Below, piece by piece: positions 9,093-17,230 of a stretch of DNA of 64,000 bases (position 1 is its first letter; the number at the start of each line of letters is the position of its first letter). Both the position numbers and the translations under genes were made by a program. The notes under the pieces are model-generated. The model was not told the DNA's origin, ran no database searches, and saw nothing but the letters and a program-made list of their open reading frames with translations. Source of the stretch: Winogradskyella haliclonae (lineage in GTDB: Bacteria > Bacteroidota > Bacteroidia > Flavobacteriales > Flavobacteriaceae); contig NZ_BMDQ01000001.1 in assembly GCF_014635865.1 (NCBI RefSeq), positions 1,426,001 through 1,490,000 of the forward strand, given 5' to 3'.

Positions 9093-12000
9093 ATGAATCT
9101 TACTAAGTTTTCAATAGAAAAAAACCGAGTTGTTTTAAGCATTCTTGCCGTTGTAATGGTTATGGGTATGCTTTTTTACCAATCATTATCGCGTGATAGT
9201 ATGCCGCCCTATACCATTCGTGTAGCGTCTGTGGTATCATCTTTTCCAGGTGCAAGTCCGGAACGTGTTGAAGAATTGGTAACAGATAAAATTGAAAAAG
9301 TTGCCCAGGAACTTCCAGAACTAAAAGAGGTAAAAAGTACTTCTCGCTCAGGACTTTCTGTAGTGCAGGTGGAACTTAAAATGGAGGTTAAACCTCAAGA
9401 TTTGCAAGCTGTTTGGGACAGATTACGTCGAAAATTGAATACTATTCAAGGATTACCTAATAATGTACAACCTCAGCTACAAGACGATGGCATAGGAGAA
9501 GTTTTTGGGATTGCTGTTGGCTTAATTAGTGATGGGTATTCCTATATAGAAATGAAAGACTATGCTGATGACTTACGTGATGATCTTATAAAATTAGAAG
9601 ATGCGGCCAAAGTAGAACTCAATGGTGTGCAGGAAGAGCGTGTTTTTGTGGAATTTGAAAATGCAAGATTAAAGCCTTATGGGTTAACTTCAAGCAAGCT
9701 TCAAGGCATTATAGGCAATACTAACATTTTGAGTTCTGGTGGAACTATAAATGTAGAAGCAGAACGTATCATTTTAGAACCAACAGGTAATTTTAGTAGT
9801 TTAGACGATATTAAAGAAATGCTTATTCCTGTTGGCGAAAACGGACAAGTTGTAACACTTGGAGATATTACCAACATTAAAAAAGGCTATATCAACCCAC
9901 CGAAACAAAAAGTTCGTATTAATGGAAAGGATGCTATTTCGTTACACGTATCACTTAAAGAAGGAGCTAATATTATTAAACTTGGTGAGGAATTAGATGT
10001 CGTTTTAAATACATGGAGAGAAAAATTACCTGTTGGTCTAGAAGTCTCGCGTTTGGCATCTATAGATCAATATATAGAGTTAAAAATCAGTGATTTTATT
10101 GGTAATCTTTTACAAGCAATTGCTATTGTATTAGCCGTAATGTTATTCTTTTTAGGTATAAGAACAGGATTGGTGATTGCCAGTTTAATACCAATAGTAA
10201 CTATTACAACGCTAATGGTAATGGGGTTGATTGATGTTGGTTTAAATCAAATCTCGTTGGCAGCTTTAATTATGGCACTTGGAATGATGGTAGATAATGC
10301 CATTGTGGTAGCTGAGTCTATAATGGTGAAAATAGAAAACGGGATTGATGTTATGAAGGCCGCAATAGATTCATGTTCGGAGTTGTTTACGCCGTTATTG
10401 ATTTCAACATTAACAACTTCAGCGGCATTTTTAGCATTCTTTATGGCCGAATCAGTTATGGGTGACATTATGGGGCCAATTTTCGTAGTGATAACTATTG
10501 CATTATTATCTTCTTGGATTATCGCGTTGAGTATTATCACATTGTTCTGTGTATTTTTCTTAAAGGTAAAACCAAAAGAAGAAGGAAAAGAAAGCTTTTT
10601 AGATAAAATAATTAATGGTTTAAAAAGCAAGTATAAAGACCTTATTTTATTTGCTTTATCATGGAAACGTTCTGTTTTAGTAAGCATAGTTTTTATGTTC
10701 TTTTTGTCACTGTTCCTATTTACTAAATTGGCGTTTGTATTCTTTCCAGACAGTGATAGAAATATGATTACTATCGATGTGAATCTTCCTGAAGGCACTA
10801 AAATTGAAAGTACGACTGCTGTCATTAATGCTATTGAAGATTTTATTACAAGAGAGCTTAAAACGAATGAAAACAGATCAGACGGCATTGTAGATTGGTC
10901 AGCTTACATTGGAGAAGGACCTTCGTCTTATGATTTAGGTTATAATGCTGATGAGGCAAATTCTAACTACGCGCATATATTAGTAAATACCTCGTCATTT
11001 TTGGTTAATAATGACATGGTCAAACGGATTGACAAATTTGCATTTAACAATTTTCCAAATGCAGATATAAAAGTAGGATTGTTAGGCTCTGGTGGTAGTG
11101 GAACACCAATTGAAATAAAAGTTTCTGGTGATGACCCAGATAAATTAGCAAGCATTTCCGAAGAAATAAAAGCAAAACTCTTCAGTATTGATGGTACAAA
11201 AAACATCAAGGATGATTGGGGGCCAAAAGGGAAGAAATTTGTTATAAACATCGATAGAAATAAAGCTCAAAATGCAGGCATTACTAATCAGGATATAGCA
11301 ACATCATTGCAAACTGTTTTAGATGGTTTTAGAGCAGGTGAATTTAGAGAAGGTGATAAGTCTATTCCTATCATCATGTTAAGTAACCAAAGTAAACAAC
11401 AATCCTTATCTTCATTGGAAACCTTAAACGTTTATGCTCAAAATTCTGGCAAAAGTGTACCATTATTACAGGTCGCATCCATAGTACCACAATGGCAATA
11501 CTCAAAAATCAAGCGATTAGATTTAACGCGGACCGTCATCGTTTCTAGTGAGTTAACAGGAACAGGAAATGCTTCGGCTATTACTTCAGAAATAACACCT
11601 TGGTTAATAGAACAAAAAGCTACTTGGGGAGACGATTATACCTATAAATTGGGTGGTGATGCGGCTAATTCAGCAGAAAACATGGGAGCTGTTGCTAAAT
11701 ATTTACCATTATCAGCCTTTATTATTGTGATGCTACTTATTATTCAATTCAATTCTTTCAGAAAGATGACTATGATTGTCAGTACCATTCCTTTAGGCGT
11801 TATAGGAATGGTAATAGGTTTACTCATATTTGGAGTGCCTTTTGGATTTATGGCCTTTTTAGGCGTGATTTCTTTAGCTGGAATTGTCATTAATAATGCT
11901 ATTGTGCTAGTAGATAGAATTGAGATTGAAGAGAATGAACTAAAGCGCAAACCTCAAGATGCAATAATAGCCGCATGTTTGCAGCGTTTTAGACCCATAT

Positions 12001-12203
12001 TATTAGCCACTTTCACAACAGTTTTGGGGTTAGTACCCTTGTATCTTGGTGGAGGAGAAATGTGGGAACCTATGGCAGTTACTATTATGATAGGTTTATT
12101 ATTCGGAACTGTTATTACCTTATTATTTATACCGGCATTTTATAGCGTTTTGTATAAAGTGAACTATACAGATTATATATTTAAAGATGAACTATTATCA
12201 TAA
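9093..12203 (+). CDS. RND-family efflux transporter permease (AcrB/MexF-like)
   Basis: 1036 aa, the normal length for hydrophobe/amphiphile efflux RND pumps. It shows the two-fold layout: TM1 at 11-30, a porter domain, TM2-6 around 335-500 with the conserved GMMVDNAIVVAES stretch, TM7 near 525, a second porter domain, and TM8-12 around 865-1020 with GIVINNAIVLVDRIE. Substrates are exported by proton antiport through the tripartite complex with the two upstream genes. Substrate range cannot be predicted. Confidence 0.95.
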   Translation: MNLTKFSIEKNRVVLSILAVVMVMGMLFYQSLSRDSMPPYTIRVASVVSSFPGASPERVEELVTDKIEKVAQELPELKEVKSTSRSGLSVVQVELKMEVKPQDLQAVWDRLRRKLNTIQGLPNNVQPQLQDDGIGEVFGIAVGLISDGYSYIEMKDYADDLRDDLIKLEDAAKVELNGVQEERVFVEFENARLKPYGLTSSKLQGIIGNTNILSSGGTINVEAERIILEPTGNFSSLDDIKEMLIPVGENGQVVTLGDITNIKKGYINPPKQKVRINGKDAISLHVSLKEGANIIKLGEELDVVLNTWREKLPVGLEVSRLASIDQYIELKISDFIGNLLQAIAIVLAVMLFFLGIRTGLVIASLIPIVTITTLMVMGLIDVGLNQISLAALIMALGMMVDNAIVVAESIMVKIENGIDVMKAAIDSCSELFTPLLISTLTTSAAFLAFFMAESVMGDIMGPIFVVITIALLSSWIIALSIITLFCVFFLKVKPKEEGKESFLDKIINGLKSKYKDLILFALSWKRSVLVSIVFMFFLSLFLFTKLAFVFFPDSDRNMITIDVNLPEGTKIESTTAVINAIEDFITRELKTNENRSDGIVDWSAYIGEGPSSYDLGYNADEANSNYAHILVNTSSFLVNNDMVKRIDKFAFNNFPNADIKVGLLGSGGSGTPIEIKVSGDDPDKLASISEEIKAKLFSIDGTKNIKDDWGPKGKKFVINIDRNKAQNAGITNQDIATSLQTVLDGFRAGEFREGDKSIPIIMLSNQSKQQSLSSLETLNVYAQNSGKSVPLLQVASIVPQWQYSKIKRLDLTRTVIVSSELTGTGNASAITSEITPWLIEQKATWGDDYTYKLGGDAANSAENMGAVAKYLPLSAFIIVMLLIIQFNSFRKMTMIVSTIPLGVIGMVIGLLIFGVPFGFMAFLGVISLAGIVINNAIVLVDRIEIEENELKRKPQDAIIAACLQRFRPILLATFTTVLGLVPLYLGGGEMWEPMAVTIMIGLLFGTVITLLFIPAFYSVLYKVNYTDYIFKDELLS

Positions 12204-12206
12204 TTT

Positions 12207-12857
12207 TTGAAGAATTTATATTCATATCGGTTCGAACTTTTTTTTATTAGCCAAATTTTTGTTTTGTTTGGTTCATTAATTATTCCGTCCGCATTGTTCG
12301 ATACGACAATTGCTCCTATATTATTTTTAGTCAATTTATTAGCTGGTATTTTAATAGCAAGTAAAAGTAAATTTCTAAAATTTACTTTATTTATTCTTTT
12401 ATTAGCCAGCATAGCAATAGTCACAGTTGAATTTATGAATAGAAATAGTTATGGAATTTGGCGTATGATAGTATATTTTTTGTTTTACGTGCTTGTTACA
12501 TTAGAACTAATTAAACAAGTATGGCGAGCTAAAGTTGTAGATAAAAAGGTAATTTATGGCTTAGTTAGTGGTTACATATCCTTAGGTTTAATTGCATTTT
12601 TTATTTGTTTGAGTATTGAAACATTACATCCTAACTCTTATTCTGGATTTATAGAAAGCAGTACGATAACGGAAAACTTAACATACTATAGCTATATAAC
12701 ACTAATGACTATTGGTTACGGCGACATCTTACCTATTACATCTCTTTCACAGAAAGCAGCTATATTAATAGGTTTAATAGGCCAAGTTTATTTGGTAGTA
12801 ATCACTGCGATTGTAGTTGGTAAATACATAAATCAGAAAAATAATCAAATCTTATAA
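12207..12857 (+). CDS. Small two-pore-loop type K+ channel-like membrane protein (Ion_trans_2)
   Basis: 216 aa from a TTG start 3 bp after the RND stop. About six hydrophobic segments are seen. The last pair frames a pore loop with the canonical potassium filter TIGYGD at residues 168-173, followed by a final membrane helix (187-205). No cytoplasmic RCK/TrkA domain follows. The position inside the efflux operon suggests co-expression with the pump; a link to membrane-potential or pH control is inference. The next in-frame ATG (residue 77) would delete three helices, which supports the TTG. Confidence 0.78.
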   Translation: MKNLYSYRFELFFISQIFVLFGSLIIPSALFDTTIAPILFLVNLLAGILIASKSKFLKFTLFILLLASIAIVTVEFMNRNSYGIWRMIVYFLFYVLVTLELIKQVWRAKVVDKKVIYGLVSGYISLGLIAFFICLSIETLHPNSYSGFIESSTITENLTYYSYITLMTIGYGDILPITSLSQKAAILIGLIGQVYLVVITAIVVGKYINQKNNQIL

Positions 12858-12862
12858 ATTTT

Positions 12863-13294
12863 ATGAAAAAATTAAAAACTCTTACACTCTTATTCACTAT
12901 TTCAGCTTCTATGTTTGCTTATTCTCAAAGCGGAAAAGCTTTAATGGAAAAAGTTAATGAACGTAAAGTAGATACTGCTTACACGTGGCAAGAATCTGCC
13001 AATATGCATTTTCAATTTTACAAGGATACTAAAAAGATGAAATTGTCGGATGAGGTTGAGAATAGTTACACTAACATCATATTTAACTCTACAGCTAAAA
13101 TGGCTCGCTTAGACGATAAGGACAAAGATTATACTGCAAAAGAGAGAAAAACTATCTTTTTGAAAATGGTAGATGACATGAATGGCAAAATAAAAGCAAT
13201 TCTAACAAAAGAACAATACGCTATGCATGTAACAAATTTTAATCGTATCTTAAGAAGTGTATATAGGCGTTCTGGTTGGGTTTGGGAAGAATAA
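12863..13294 (+). CDS. Small exported protein of unknown function
   Basis: 143 aa with a clear signal peptide ending near YSQ (residue 22). The mature part is charged and largely helical, with an ILTKEQYAMHVTNFNRIL stretch that recalls the helical Spy/CpxP-type periplasmic proteins, but I cannot assign it. It starts 5 bp after the channel gene and is the last gene of the efflux operon. No cysteines or catalytic motifs are evident in the mature part. Confidence 0.6.
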   Translation: MKKLKTLTLLFTISASMFAYSQSGKALMEKVNERKVDTAYTWQESANMHFQFYKDTKKMKLSDEVENSYTNIIFNSTAKMARLDDKDKDYTAKERKTIFLKMVDDMNGKIKAILTKEQYAMHVTNFNRILRSVYRRSGWVWEE

Positions 13295-13365
13295 CTAAGT
13301 TAAATTAATACTCATGTAAAAATACACTTTTTAGTATTTTAACTACAAATTGTGACCAACTTGTG

Positions 13366-13436
13366 TCAACAATACTGTCAACCAAAAAAATAATCCTTTG
13401 AAAATTATTTGATTATGAAGAGTTAAATGGAGAAGG
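13366..13436. repeat. Left copy (A) of a ~60-bp diverged direct repeat flanking the cassette array
   Basis: It begins TCAACAATACTGTCAACC and aligns with 19453-19530. Over the first 59 columns I count seven substitutions, all transitions, and one single-base gap. Copy A ends exactly where the first attC-like arm starts. It is preceded by related short units (TGTGACCAAC, TTGTGTCAAC). It may be the relic of a recombinase attachment site bounding an island. Confidence 0.55.
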
Positions 13437-13534
13437 TTATCTGTTTTGTCTATAGCTCGTTGTGGAAAATCAGCTATGATTTTCCGCCGTAACTGAAAGA
13501 TAGCAATGAGCTATACAAGTTGTTGTACATTGCC
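13436..13534 (-). other. attC-like site 1, distal end of array
   Basis: It follows the TIR gene (stop at 13539). The right core GTTGTACATTGCC is at 13522-13534, the inner arms are GAGCTATACAAG (13509) and GTCTATAGCTCGTTG (13448), and there is a perfect GGAAAATCA/TGATTTTCC hairpin at 13463-13484. The outer left core seen in sites 2, 5 and 6 (CAATGGG) is missing here and is replaced by direct-repeat sequence, as expected for the last site of an array or a truncated end. Confidence 0.6.
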
Positions 13535-13538
13535 TTTT

Positions 13539-14339
13539 TTAAATAACTAAATTTATATCAACTTGATAACCGCTATTTCTTAATTCTTTCGCTAAATCAA
13601 GTCTCCAATTGCTTTCTAGTTGAATATAGACGATTCCTGATATGTCATTAGGGATTTCGATATCCCCTTTTACTAATGCACAAACGTTATTTCGCCCTAT
13701 TTTAGCAATTAGATAGCCATGTTCAAACACGACGTTTTGTCTTGCTCTAAACTTTATATTTTTAGAATCGTTTCTTTTGTTTCCTTGGTCGCAAGGTGTA
13801 TATAAAACTACGCCAAATCCAACATTGGAATATTCCTCAATTTTTTCAATAATTGTTTTTCCGGAACTAGCTTGTTCATGAAGAATTATTGCTTCTAAAC
13901 CTAACTTTTCTATAAATCTAGCAACTTCCGTCTTTAACAGTTCGTCATGACCATGAACAATAAAAACTTTTTTAAGAGATTGAGTTTTTGAAACTTTAAA
14001 AGTGGTGTTAGCTTTTTTATCAGAAAAATGATGCTTTATTCTTGAGTGTGCAATTTTTAACTCCGAAACAGCATTTAAAAGAACATTTGAACCGAACATA
14101 TCTGTTATAGTTAAAGACCTTCTAAATATACTCTTTGCTTTGGCTAACTCTTTGTCATTGTAAATAGTCTCTTCAAATATTGGTTCTAATGCACCAATTG
14201 CCTCTGAAGCCAAACTTTTGTTTTCCAGCAAAAGTTCTTTTTGATTTTCTAACCATTGCTTTTCTGTAACCAATAAATGAATTTCATTGAAAGATTTTGT
14301 TGCTTGATTTATTAATGATAATATTTTCTTTTTATTCAT
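13539..14339 (-). CDS. TIR-like nucleotide-binding-domain protein (PF10137, Cap12/Pycsar-TIR type)
   Basis: 266 aa from the ATG at 14339. An upstream in-frame ATG at 14393 lies inside the attC-like arm and is less likely. The N-terminal ~115 residues are helical and unassigned. The C-terminus carries the PF10137 signature: KVFIVHGHDE (about 124-133), LHEQASSGKTIIEK (153-166), GVVLYTPCDQG, RQNVVFEHGYLIAK with the candidate catalytic Glu, and NDISGIVYI. TIR domains of this group act as NADases or effectors in anti-phage systems such as CBASS and Pycsar. No cyclase is nearby, so it would act alone or with an unidentified trigger. It is the cargo of the last cassette. Confidence 0.85.
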   Translation of the reverse strand: MNKKKILSLINQATKSFNEIHLLVTEKQWLENQKELLLENKSLASEAIGALEPIFEETIYNDKELAKAKSIFRRSLTITDMFGSNVLLNAVSELKIAHSRIKHHFSDKKANTTFKVSKTQSLKKVFIVHGHDELLKTEVARFIEKLGLEAIILHEQASSGKTIIEKIEEYSNVGFGVVLYTPCDQGNKRNDSKNIKFRARQNVVFEHGYLIAKIGRNNVCALVKGDIEIPNDISGIVYIQLESNWRLDLAKELRNSGYQVDINLVI

Positions 14340-14345
14340 TTCACA

Positions 14346-14451
14346 GGTGTGTGCAATGGGCTTTATGTATGGCGAGTGAGTTGACTTATTCATCTCACGA
14401 GGTAGCTATCATTGCACCTCATGCGCTATACACTTAGTTGATGACTGTGCC
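14346..14451 (-). other. attC-like site 2
   Basis: The left core GCAATGGGCTTTATGTATGG is at 14353-14372 and the right core TTAGTTGATGACTGTGCC ends at 14451. Inner arms GGCGAGTGAG and ATGCGCTATACAC bracket a variable centre containing CTCACGAGGTAGC. It sits between the TIR cassette start and an ORF-less cassette. Confidence 0.6.
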
Positions 14452-14577
14452 TTTTGCTCATTGCGATAACTAAATTAATAAAAACTTTTGATTGAATGTG
14501 GTGTAATTTACATATCTCAAGGGGTAGGAATTGGAACGGAGTGACAGTGTAGCAACTTGAGTTCACCTTTAGGTGAA
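14452..14577 (-). other. Cassette without an open reading frame
   Basis: About 126 bp lies between two adjacent attC-like sites, with no start-stop frame of useful length on either strand. It contains a TTCACCT/AGGTGAA hairpin at 14561-14576. ORF-less cassettes are known in integron arrays and can carry promoters or small RNAs; nothing more can be read here. Confidence 0.45.
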
Positions 14578-14720
14578 TTGTACATCATCGTGTTGGTGTA
14601 TGAGTAGTAGCGGATTTTTACTCACAAACCTTTCGGTTTTATATTGACCTTTGTTTTATGTTTATGCTCTCGTTTTATCACTTAAACCGCTATTACTTAT
14701 ACACATTGTTATGGTTAGTT
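14578..14720 (-). other. attC-like site 3
   Basis: The right core GTTATGGTTAGTT (14708-14720) overlaps the end of the TPR gene. Arms AACCGCTATTACTTATACAC (14685-14704) and GGTGTATGAGTAGTAGCGG (14595-14613) pair imperfectly around a variable centre. The left core is around TTGTACATCATCG (14579-14591). It is the longest site of the array (about 140 bp). Confidence 0.55.
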
Positions 14721-16079
14721 TTTTGTTAAGTCATTTAATTTTTCTTTAGCGTCAAATTCACCTTTTTCCGCTGCAATTTTTAGATGCTCAATAGCCTTAT
14801 CCAATTTTCCCAATTTTAAAAGAAGCTCTGCATAGTGATAATCTAAAAAATCAACATATTTTTTTGCTAAATTAAAAGCATCCAAATAATGCTCTTTCGA
14901 ACAGTCAAAATCATTTTTGTAGAAACAATATAAGCCTAGGTTTCTTGATGAATATGCTGGATTGTTATTTCCTAATTTAATTGATATATCTATAAATTTT
15001 TTTCCTTCATCTAATCTGTTCATTCTTATTAAAGCATATCCCAAGTTGTCATTTGCATATTGCATTGTATCGTTAATTTTTAATGCTTCTTGAAAATTCA
15101 ATATACTATTGGCATAATTCCTTTCTTGAATATTTTTATAGCCAATACTATGATATAAAGAACTTAAATCTTCACTAGCATATTTTGAATAAGGTCTATT
15201 TTTTACTGCTAGTTTTAGTTGCTCTATTGCTTTTTCATATTCATTATTTTCAATTGAATATCTTGCAACATTTTCATAATGATAACCAATTACTTCTTTA
15301 TGGGTCATGTTTTTTAAATAACCATATTTCTTTTCGTCTTCAAGATTGAACTGTGTGCTTACAGTTGGTGATAAACCATTTCTAAAATCTTCATTACTAA
15401 ACGTATTTGCAGAATTATTATCCCAATTAATAAATGAATTTTCATTAATTTGGTATCTAATAAAGTTGTGTTTTGGCACCTCTACCAAATACATAGGTAA
15501 ATTATTTACTTGAGCTATGCCTAAGTAAATAAATGCAGTCAAATCACAATCTGACCGATAGAATTTGTTAGACTCACTATTATAAAAATATTCCCTTCGA
15601 TTTTTAGTCATACAAATAGCACCTGAATCATCATCGGAATGTCTATAGTAGTCAAAGAAATATATCGTTTGATTGCCGTCTCGTCTATCTTTTTGTTCAA
15701 AAAGATTAATATTTTCTTTTTTAATCTCAACTTTAATTAGTGCTTGATTTAATCTCTCTATAGTATAGTAAGTTATGAAATCGAATTCAGTTAAAGATTG
15801 GTCAATTGTATGCAAAATTTTTAATGCTCTTTGTTTGTTTTTCAGTGATGTCTCTAGTTTGATTTTTTGAATTTTTTGGGTAGTATAATCAATAATGGAA
15901 TCTATCAATTTGTACATTTTCTGATAATTGATATCTGTTTGCTTAAATGCTCTTTCTTCCATGCTCAAAAGTTCATGGGTAATTGTTTTATACTTTGATA
16001 TATAACCATAGTTTTTGTTTTGAGCAAAGGCTATCCCACTTATTAAAAGAAACTGTATTAAATAAAAAAATCTTTTCAT
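14715..16079 (-). CDS. Exported protein with a transglutaminase-like segment and C-terminal TPR repeats
   Basis: 454 aa from the ATG at 16079, which gives a clean signal peptide (cleavage after AFA, about residue 19). The upstream in-frame ATG at 16109 lies in the attC-like site. Residues ~165-225 contain SDCDLTAFIYLGIAQ, then VPKHNFIRY, then NWDNN: a Cys-His-Asp order like the transglutaminase/SirB1-type cysteine fold. Residues ~265-450 hold about five TPR units (EKAIEQLKLAVKNRP, ANSILNFQEALKIN, LDKAIEHLKIAAEKG). It is secreted or periplasmic. Function is unknown; the domain reading is inferred by eye. Confidence 0.6.
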   Translation of the reverse strand: MKRFFYLIQFLLISGIAFAQNKNYGYISKYKTITHELLSMEERAFKQTDINYQKMYKLIDSIIDYTTQKIQKIKLETSLKNKQRALKILHTIDQSLTEFDFITYYTIERLNQALIKVEIKKENINLFEQKDRRDGNQTIYFFDYYRHSDDDSGAICMTKNRREYFYNSESNKFYRSDCDLTAFIYLGIAQVNNLPMYLVEVPKHNFIRYQINENSFINWDNNSANTFSNEDFRNGLSPTVSTQFNLEDEKKYGYLKNMTHKEVIGYHYENVARYSIENNEYEKAIEQLKLAVKNRPYSKYASEDLSSLYHSIGYKNIQERNYANSILNFQEALKINDTMQYANDNLGYALIRMNRLDEGKKFIDISIKLGNNNPAYSSRNLGLYCFYKNDFDCSKEHYLDAFNLAKKYVDFLDYHYAELLLKLGKLDKAIEHLKIAAEKGEFDAKEKLNDLTKN

Positions 16080-16081
16080 CG

Positions 16082-16125
16082 CTCTAATTAGCCACAATGA
16101 ACTATACACGGTGTTGCCATTAGTT
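16082..16125 (-). other. attC-like site 4, short (about 44 nt)
   Basis: Right core GTTGCCATTAGTT (16113-16125) and left core AATTAGCCACAAT (16086-16098) are separated by only 14 bases including CTATACACGG. The central stem present in the other sites is gone. The cores still match the far ends of the two neighbouring cassettes, so the junction is real but the site is reduced. Confidence 0.5.
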
Positions 16126-17088
16126 TTTTTTAAAATTAGGTTTCACGTTTTTTATTTTTTCTTCATAGATTTCTTGATGATAAGGATTTTTCGCCATTAT
16201 CCTAAAATCAAAATTCTGCATTATGTCAAATTCTTTTATCAGAAACAAGAAATTTGGATATCCCAAACCTTGATGAAGCGAATTATATAAAATCAAAAAC
16301 AATTCATTTGAGGAAAGCTGAGCTCTTACAAGAGTAGCGTAAAACTGCTTTTTGGATTTTTCAATTAGTTCGGAAAAATAAATGAATTTAAAAATGTGAT
16401 ATACATTTCTAAAGTAGTGGCTTAATATCTGCTTATAATCATCAAAATAAAATTCTTTATATGCCATGTTTAATCTTTTAACAGCAATTTCTTTAGTTTT
16501 TGGAATGCTTTCTTTGTATTCTACAGAACCAACAGAAGTTCTTTCTTCAATACTATTTGAATATTTTAATTTGATTTCCAAGTCAGCGGAAGCCTTAGAT
16601 AAAACTTCTCTTTTTTCTAATCTTTCATTTCTCATCATTGAAGTTTTAGAAAAGTTAAGTTTATCAACAAGTTCGTGATGTAAGGTTAATAGCTGAAAAA
16701 AAGTGTTTTCGAAACGCTGAATTTTTAATGTCTCACTTTGTTCTTCAAAAACTTTTCTAGTTTCAGATAATTCAGTTCGTTGTAGTTCAAATTCCTCAAT
16801 TTGTTGATTTAACGCTGAAACTTGTGCGTTTAGGGTTTCTCTATTTATTTCAATGTCCTTTCTTTGTTCGGTTAGAGCCACATAAAATAAAATCACACCA
16901 GCCAATGACCAAAGAGAGCCTACTATTCCGCCAATGAAATCTCCAAATTGTGCTACTTTTTCTGCATTTACCTTTGAATCGAAAATAATACTTTCTTTAT
17001 AAAAAAAAACACCAATTCCAATCAGGAATAGAATTAATCCAATCCATAATAAAATTTTGCTATTTCTCTCTGTTAGTGTTTTTTTCAA
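16120..17088 (-). CDS. Putative phage abortive infection protein (putAbiC/PF16872-like)
   Basis: 322 aa from a TTG start at 17088, which lies on the cassette edge. Two N-terminal membrane helices (12-30 and 50-70) are followed by a coiled coil (about 72-124) and a helical C-terminus with YFRNVYHIFKFI, YATLVRAQLSSNELFLILYN and GYPNFLFLIKEFDIMQNFD. This matches the putAbiC family in order and motif spacing. The family is named for phage abortive infection; the mechanism is not established. It is the sole gene of its cassette, in line with a stand-alone defence module. Confidence 0.75.
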   Translation of the reverse strand: MKKTLTERNSKILLWIGLILFLIGIGVFFYKESIIFDSKVNAEKVAQFGDFIGGIVGSLWSLAGVILFYVALTEQRKDIEINRETLNAQVSALNQQIEEFELQRTELSETRKVFEEQSETLKIQRFENTFFQLLTLHHELVDKLNFSKTSMMRNERLEKREVLSKASADLEIKLKYSNSIEERTSVGSVEYKESIPKTKEIAVKRLNMAYKEFYFDDYKQILSHYFRNVYHIFKFIYFSELIEKSKKQFYATLVRAQLSSNELFLILYNSLHQGLGYPNFLFLIKEFDIMQNFDFRIMAKNPYHQEIYEEKIKNVKPNFKKN

Positions 17089-17230
17089 ATTAATGACAAT
17101 GGGCTTTGTGTATGGCTCGTTGCGGAAAATCAGCTATGATTTTCCACCGTAACCGAAAGATAGCAAATTGCAACGAATTCCGATTAAGAATTCTGTCGCA
17201 ATGAGCTATACACGTTGTTGGCAGTAGTTA
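17088..17230 (-). other. attC-like site 5
   Basis: Right core GTTGGCAGTAGTTA (17217-17230) contains the textbook-like GTTGGCA. The left core is AATTAATGACAATGGGC (17088-17104). Inner arms TGTGTATGGCTCGTTGCGG and CGCAATGAGCTATACACG pair, and the centre holds GGAAAATCA/TGATTTTCC and CCGTAACCGAAAGATAGC, shared with sites 1 and 6. Confidence 0.68.

Noticed and set aside
10247..10888. 213-codon open frame on the minus strand
   Set aside because: It lies wholly inside the RND pump gene, has no domain or signal features, and its composition is that of an antisense shadow.
14340..14393. N-terminal extension of the TIR protein from the ATG at 14393
   Set aside because: These 18 codons lie within the attC-like site arm and add no conserved sequence; the ATG at 14339 is a better start.
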